From: Ktedonobacterales bacterium
Lineage (GTDB): Bacteria; Chloroflexota; Ktedonobacteria; Ktedonobacterales; JADMIN01
Direction: 5' to 3'
Assembly: GCA_025450405.1 (NCBI GenBank)
Contig: JANWHL010000203.1
Coordinates: 1 to 8,755, forward strand
Length of the DNA stretch: 8,755 bases
Every line of letters starts with the position of its first letter. The first letter of the stretch is position 1. Shown in pieces: positions 5,672 to 8,755 of the stretch. Below the pieces are notes generated by a model. The model was not told where the DNA came from. It searched no databases and was given only the letters and a program-made list of their open reading frames with translations. Made by a program: the position numbers and the translations under genes.

Positions 5672-6052
5672 TTACTTCTTCGTGGCCTTCTTGCGCCCCG
5701 CCACCGTCTTCTTGGGGCCGCGCCGCGTGCGCGCGTTAGTGCGTGTCCGCTGGCCGTGCACCGGCAGGTTGCGCCGATGCCGCATGCCGCGGTAGCTGTT
5801 GATCTCGATCAGCCGCTTGATGTTCATGTCCACTTCGCGGCGGAGGTCGCCCTCCACTTTGAAGTTGCGGTCGATGAACTCGCGGAGCCGGGCAACTTCT
5901 TCCTCGGTCAGGTTCTTCACCCGCGTGTCGGGGCTCACCCGCGTCCGCGCCAGCACCTCGCGGCTCCGCGTCTGGCCGATGCCGAAGATGTACGTCAGCC
6001 CGATCTCCACACGCTTCTCGCGTGGAATGTCAATGCCGGCGATTCTGGCCAT
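5672..6052 (-). CDS. rpsM: 30S ribosomal protein S13
   Basis: Protein S13 in the head of the small subunit, contacting the P-site tRNA and forming bridges to the large subunit. The 126-residue protein is full length: MARIAGIDIPREKRVEIGLT, YIFGIGQTRSREVLARTRVS (21-40), DTRVKNLTEEEVARLREFID, an N-x-K-V-E-G-D-L-R-R-E block at 63-73, and RLIEINSYRGMRHRRNLPVH (80-99), then GQRTRTNARTRRGPKKTVAG and a Lys-rich end (KKATKK). The ATG at 6052 is preceded by AGGAGG with 9-nt spacing. It sits between rpmJ (151 bp) and rpsK (99 bp), the usual order. Confidence 0.98.
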   Translation of the reverse strand: MARIAGIDIPREKRVEIGLTYIFGIGQTRSREVLARTRVSPDTRVKNLTEEEVARLREFIDRNFKVEGDLRREVDMNIKRLIEINSYRGMRHRRNLPVHGQRTRTNARTRRGPKKTVAGRKKATKK

Positions 6053-6121
6053 GCGCCGGTTCCTCCTGATCTCGTGTCGCCCTACTCCGCGCCCCGCGCG
6101 GGCTGATACTGGTCGCGGTCT

Positions 6122-6139
6122 GGGCCTCGCGCGAGGCCC
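6122..6139. repeat. 18-bp perfect palindrome in the rpmJ-rpsM gap
   Basis: GGGCCTCGCGCGAGGCCC is its own reverse complement. It lies 64 nt after the rpmJ stop and about 70 nt before rpsM. Neither strand shows a T run after it, so it is not a standard terminator. It could fold as a strong RNA hairpin or bind a dimeric protein; the sequence does not decide. Confidence 0.6.
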
Positions 6140-6203
6140 CTGGAAATATCGCCTGGAAACACCGCCGCCCGACCACCCCTTGGATGATCGGGCAACCGGC
6201 GTC

Positions 6204-6320
6204 TTATCCCTGACGCTGCTTGTGCTTCGGATTCTTTTTGCAGATGACCATCACCACATGGTGGCGCCGGATCACCTTGCAGGCTTCGCAGCGCGGCTTC
6301 ACCGATGCCCGCACTTTCAT
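6204..6320 (-). CDS. rpmJ: 50S ribosomal protein L36
   Basis: The smallest large-subunit protein, a zinc-ribbon protein. The 38-residue frame reads MKVRASVKPRCEACKVIRRH, then HVVMVICKKNPKHKQRQG and TAA. The zinc ligands are Cys11, Cys14, Cys27 and His33, so this is the zinc-binding form. The Cys-x5-His spacing matches the 38-residue variants (as in E. coli), against x4 in 37-residue ones. ATG at 6320 has a modest GAGGA about 10 nt upstream. It follows infA by 361 bp, although these two genes are usually adjacent. Confidence 0.96.
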   Translation of the reverse strand: MKVRASVKPRCEACKVIRRHHVVMVICKKNPKHKQRQG

Positions 6321-6681
6321 CGCGGTCCGTCCTCACTCTGGCCGGGTCTCCGGCACCCTCGCGGGGCGCCCGGCACCAGCCGCCCCCAGTTTCGTCACCA
6401 TGACGGTGGTGCCCACCGTCTGCCCCACGCCGTCCCACCCGGATGGCGTCCCCACCCGTGAGTAGTCTGGCGTCACACCCCTCGCGAGACCGCGGTCGCA
6501 CCTGGCCGCCAGTCCGCGCCCGCCGGTCCGCGTCCGCCGCGTGGCTTCCCCGGCGCGTCCCACCAGCGGGGCGTTCGCATGTCGCCGCCCAGAGGCCCGC
6601 ATGAACCCGCCGCGCCCTCATCGGGCACGCGCGGCCTAGCCGCACGGCACCACGACGGCGTCACGACCCTGGCGCGCGACC
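6321..6681 (-). other. 361-bp gap between infA and rpmJ, no supported gene
   Basis: I see no recognisable protein, RNA gene or good promoter here. Open frames exist in all minus frames, as expected from GC content. One of them, 6602-6333, ends 12 nt before rpmJ, but its product (for example PDYSRVGTPSGWDGVGQTVG) matches nothing I recognise. A short inverted repeat CGTCA-CCA-TGACG lies near 6394-6406. Confidence 0.5.
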
Positions 6682-6906
6682 TCAGCCGCGCACGCGCCAG
6701 GTGATGCGACCCTTGCTCAAGTCATAGGGCGAGAGCTCCACCTTCACCTTATCCCCTGGCACGATGCGCACGAAATTCAGGCGAATCTTGCCCGAAAGGT
6801 GCGCCAGCACCGTGTGGCCGTTGTCGTTCAGCGTCACCCGGAACATCGCGTTCGGGAGGGACTCGATGATGGTCCCCTCGACCTCGATCACGTCTCGCTT
6901 GGGCAT
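6682..6906 (-). CDS. infA: Translation initiation factor IF-1
   Basis: IF1 is a single OB-fold protein that binds the ribosomal A site during initiation and assists IF2 and IF3. The 74-residue protein is full length. It shows MPKRDVIEVEGTIIESLPNA (1-20), MFRVTLNDNGHTVLAHLSGK (21-40), IRLNFVRIVPGDKVKVELSP (41-60) and YDLSKGRITWRVRG (61-74). All are canonical, including the ending usually written as GRI-x-(F/W)-R. ATG at 6906 has AAAGGA 4 nt upstream. In most genomes it directly follows map; here about 1.5 kb with a broken insert and a promoter lie between them. Confidence 0.98.
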   Translation of the reverse strand: MPKRDVIEVEGTIIESLPNAMFRVTLNDNGHTVLAHLSGKIRLNFVRIVPGDKVKVELSPYDLSKGRITWRVRG

Positions 6907-7288
6907 ACGTTCCTTTCATGGTCATACGGCTGACCCGCGGCGCGCGCCACGCCTGGCGGTAGAATTCTCAAATGGCCGCCACTGGCGCCTCAGGTCCCAC
7001 AGCCCCCCAACGGCCGCGCGAGCGCGCCGTCAGCGCATGGGCGCCGCGGCGTGCCCGATCCTGGGCCGACGAGTCCAGGATGGCAACGGGAGGGGAACAC
7101 AATGGGAACAGGCATCGGCGGCGAAAACCCGACAGCCTACCGCGCCACCGGTGCCAGGCCGCGAGGCGGCCTCGGCGCGGCGGACGGTAGGCGACATATC
7201 CTCGAGGGACTGATCCGTGGGGATCGATCCCCCAGGCTGGGGTGGCGGGGTAGACGCGCACCGCGGAAAAAGCTGCAGCCAACTTCCA
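6907..7288 (-). promoter_or_regulatory. Long 5' leader of the infA operon
   Basis: If transcription starts from the promoter at 7289-7317, infA has an untranslated leader of about 375 nt. The leader can form several stems: GGGGATCGATCCCC palindrome (7219-7232), GGCCGC/GCGGCC with a 3-nt loop (7157-7171) and ATCCTGG/CCAGGAT with a 10-nt loop (7058-7081). An ATG at 7197-7195 opens a 55-codon frame ending at 7030, preceded only by GAGG at 2 nt; I do not call it a gene. I do not recognise a known riboswitch or ribosomal leader family. Confidence 0.4.
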
Positions 7289-7317
7289 AGTATAGCACCC
7301 GCGCGCGCCCGCCGCAA
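7289..7317 (-). promoter_or_regulatory. Sigma-70-type extended -10 promoter for infA and downstream genes
   Basis: On the minus strand TTGCGG (7317-7312) and TATACT (7294-7289) are separated by exactly 17 bp. TATACT matches the -10 consensus at 5 of 6, and TGC directly upstream completes an extended TGn motif. The -35 keeps the TTG. Transcription would start near 7282. It lies downstream of the broken insert, so the ribosomal operon can be expressed regardless of what disrupts the segment between map and infA. Confidence 0.65.
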
Positions 7318-7485
7318 GGGGTATTCTGGCGGCAAGCGAGGTTTGAGCGGAGGGACCTTCGAGCAAGTGGCGCGATGCGTCCAAGACGGCGGGCGGCCAC
7401 ACGATCCCTTGGGCTCCTGTTCGCGCACTCCATGGATCCGGAGCGAGCGGAAGAGGGCCATCCCATTCAGGTGCCGGGTCCCCAA
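7318..7485. other. Spacer between the broken insert and the infA promoter
   Basis: This 168-bp stretch is open in one minus frame, but the product has no recognisable features. I see no terminator after the stop at 7486 and nothing else that can be supported. Confidence 0.4.
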
Positions 7486-8187
7486 CTAGCTAGTGGGCGT
7501 CGTGGCGTGATTGCCCAGGCAGTGCGCGAGTTCGCCAGCGAGGGCTGGCAACGGGACCCACACCTTGGAATACGCGAAATAGACCTCGTTCTGTTGGTTG
7601 ACCGTCAGCGCGGCAAAGAGCTCCATGAGCCGATCAGCCTCCTGGGCGCCGGACCCCGCCCCCGGTAACGGCGACGCTTGAAAGACCAGGATGTAGCGTT
7701 GGCCCACCGGCGGCTTAGGGCCGGGTTCCGCGTAGTAGTAGACGTTCCCCGCGTGTCCCCCACGCGCCGCGTACTCGCGCGTTGGTCCGACCCGCCGGTC
7801 GCTCAGGACCTGCCACTGTGAGAAGGCCATCGGGGTGACGACCGCGTAGCCGCGCCGAGTCAATTCCTGTGGGGTCACGCTGGCCGGGCGGTTCCCGTCG
7901 GCGCTGTTCTAGTGCGCCCCGCCGTAGCGGGCGACAGCCGCGACGGCTACCAGGTCGGCGTCACAAAGATCTCCAGGCCTGGTGTACCCGTGCCTCAGAA
8001 AGGTGGACACGGTCATGGCGACAAAGGGGCCGGTAGGAAACGCAGGCGGCGTGGGGAGAAACGATGGCGGTGCCGGGAGTGATGCGCCAGTGGGCGTTCC
8101 CGGCGCGGTCCGGCCACATGCGCCCAGGCTAGTCAGAGCTACTGCGACCAGGCACGCCAGCGCGAGCGGCACCCCGAGCACGCGCAA
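7486..8187 (-). pseudogene. Lipoprotein-like gene broken by an in-frame TAG
   Basis: One minus-strand frame runs from the map side to 7486 with a single internal stop, TAG at 7911-7909. Upstream of that stop, a hydrophobic stretch (RVLGVPLALACLVAVALTS) followed by LGAC is a lipoprotein signal peptide with lipobox Cys (codon 8118-8116). A Pro/Thr/Ala-rich linker follows (PGTPTGASLPAPPSFLPTPP). Possible starts are TTG 8187, GTG 8181 or GTG 8172, none with a clear ribosome site. Past the stop, the same frame continues about 140 codons, with ELTRRGYAVVTPMAFSQWQV, GNVYYYAEPGPKPPVGQRYI and NEVYFAYSKVWVPLPALAGE. A separate start at GTG 7878 lacks a good ribosome site, so one interrupted exported lipoprotein is the best reading. 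Function unknown. Confidence 0.6.
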
Positions 8188-8199
8188 GCAAGCGCGGCT

Positions 8200-8403
8200 C
8201 CATCCATGCGCGCCGTGCGGCGCGATCGTGTCCAGTTGTTGCTGAAACGCGAGGTAGGGAATTGGGGCGATCGCATCGGCCAGCGGGCGCCCACCCCCCC
8301 GGAGCGGCGCCAGGGCACGCTCGCCCTCCTCGACCGGACCGACATACAGCGGCACGACGAACAACGCCTTCCGCCCGTGCAGCACCTTCGGGAGCGGCTC
8401 CAT
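8200..8403 (-). pseudogene. Fragment of an FAD-binding oxidoreductase (berberine-bridge-like)
   Basis: From ATG 8403, 12 bp after the map stop, about 68 codons read MEPLPKVLHGRKALFVVPLY, VGPVEEGERALAPLRGGG, RPLADAIAPIPYLAFQQQLD and TIAPHGAHGW. This resembles the segment of FAD-binding (GlcD/berberine-bridge-like) oxidoreductases around the G-P-x-E-E-G-E-R-x-L-x-P-L-R motif and the following P-L-A-D-x-I-x-P-x-P-Y. Those enzymes are about 450 residues. The FAD-binding N-terminal domain and the C-terminal end are absent, so this cannot be a working enzyme. It runs in frame directly into the lipoprotein-like sequence. No ribosome binding site of quality precedes the ATG. It is most likely a deletion remnant. 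Confidence 0.65.
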
Positions 8404-8415
8404 TCAGGCTTGGCA

Positions 8416-8755
8416 TCACGCCGCGGGGGAGGCCACGTGCGCCGTCAGCACATCCGGCTCGCCACTGGTGACCGCCACGGTGTGCTCGAAATGCGCCGAC
8501 AGGCTCCCGTCCGCCGACGCCACCGTCCAGCGGTCGCGCAGCTCGCGCGTGTCCGCCGCGCCCAGGTTCACCATCGGCTCGATGCAGATCACCATCCCCG
8601 GCCGCAGCCGCGGGTCGGGCACGCGCGGGTCCGGGTCGAAGTAGTTCGGCACCGACGGCTCCTCATGCAACGCGCGTCCAATCCCATGCCCCACATATTG
8701 CCGCACGACCGCGCAGCCCTGCCCCTCGACGTACCCCTGCACCGCCTTGCTGATA
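8416..8755 (-). CDS. map: Methionine aminopeptidase, type I, C-terminal part (starts beyond right edge)
   Basis: Removes the initiator methionine from nascent proteins using a di-metal centre. The last 112 codons are present, entering at ISKAVQGYVEGQGCAVVRQ. The sequence YVGHGIGRALHEEPSVPNYF contains the metal-ligand His of GHGIG. MVICIEPMVNLG holds the Glu of the IEPM motif, and LSAHFEHTVAVT the final ligand Glu of FEHT. WTVASADGSLSA is also canonical. The C-terminus (VLTAHVASPAA) is of normal length. The gene runs off the right edge, so the first half, including the two Asp ligands, is not visible. It is normally directly upstream of infA; here it is separated by the broken insert. Confidence 0.96.
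   Translation of the reverse strand, partial: ISKAVQGYVEGQGCAVVRQYVGHGIGRALHEEPSVPNYFDPDPRVPDPRLRPGMVICIEPMVNLGAADTRELRDRWTVASADGSLSAHFEHTVAVTSGEPDVLTAHVASPAA

Noticed and set aside
6122..6139. 18-bp palindrome as an intrinsic terminator
   Set aside because: Neither strand has a T run after it, and rpsM immediately downstream must be transcribed. Retained only as a palindrome.
6204..6320. L36 with one extra residue in the zinc ribbon (Cys-x5-His)
   Set aside because: Known 38-residue L36 proteins, such as that of E. coli, have the same spacing, so this is normal variation.
6082..6645. 187-codon minus frame overlapping rpmJ
   Set aside because: It covers the true rpmJ gene in another frame, and its product is Arg/Gly/Asp-rich with no signature.
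7030..7197. 55-codon leader peptide upstream of infA
   Set aside because: Poor ribosome site (GAGG only 2 nt from ATG), no recognisable sequence, and typical of chance open frames in this GC range.
7239..7266. T-box-like GGGTGG and ACCGCGG on the plus strand
   Set aside because: The T-box core must be contiguous; here 14 nt separate the halves, and no plus-strand aminoacyl-tRNA synthetase or amino acid gene follows.

Overview
This window is the downstream half of a bacterial ribosomal-protein/RNA polymerase alpha operon, and every supported gene lies on the minus strand. Reading from the right edge to the left, the order is map (C-terminal part only), a decayed insert, infA, rpmJ, rpsM, rpsK, rpsD, rpoA, rplQ, truA, rplM, rpsI, and the first 61 codons of an unidentified gene that runs off the left edge. 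The DNA is very GC-rich. The order map-infA-rpmJ-rpsM-rpsK-(rpsD)-rpoA-rplQ-truA-rplM-rpsI, a four-cysteine S4 and a lipoprotein relic are compatible with a high-GC Chloroflexota-like or similar Gram-positive-type lineage. This placement rests on gene order and general resemblance only and is tentative.

Right part (about 7486-8755): the end of methionine aminopeptidase is followed 12 bp later by one continuous minus-strand frame (8403-7486). That frame joins a fragment of an FAD-binding oxidoreductase to a lipoprotein-like sequence and is broken by an in-frame TAG at 7909-7911. It looks like gene debris, or a broken fusion, inserted between map and infA. Downstream is a good extended -10 promoter (7289-7317) and a roughly 375-nt leader before infA.

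Middle part (about 4018-6906): infA, rpmJ, rpsM, rpsK and rpsD make IF1, L36, S13, S11 and S4. Their spacing is loose for such an operon: 361 bp between infA and rpmJ, 151 bp between rpmJ and rpsM, 99 bp between rpsM and rpsK, and 520 bp between rpsK and rpsD. The gaps hold GC-rich inverted repeats but no gene I can support.

Left part (1-4003): rpoA, rplQ, truA, rplM and rpsI are tightly packed. rpoA and rplQ are 1 bp apart, and truA and rplM overlap by ATGA. Three products are unusual for their families: L17 carries an internal insertion of about 95 residues, TruA a low-complexity ATSTE-repeat insertion, and L13 an acidic/Ala-Thr-Lys tail of about 55 residues. A hairpin after rpsI probably ends the operon, and a TGnTATACT promoter element abuts it for the next gene.

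The genes serve translation and transcription: ribosomal subunit proteins, initiation factor IF1, N-terminal methionine removal, tRNA pseudouridylation and the RNA polymerase alpha subunit. I found no CRISPR array, tRNA, rRNA or intact mobile element, and no clearly novel multi-gene system. The points of interest are the protein insertions, the broken insert between map and infA, and the long structured gaps.
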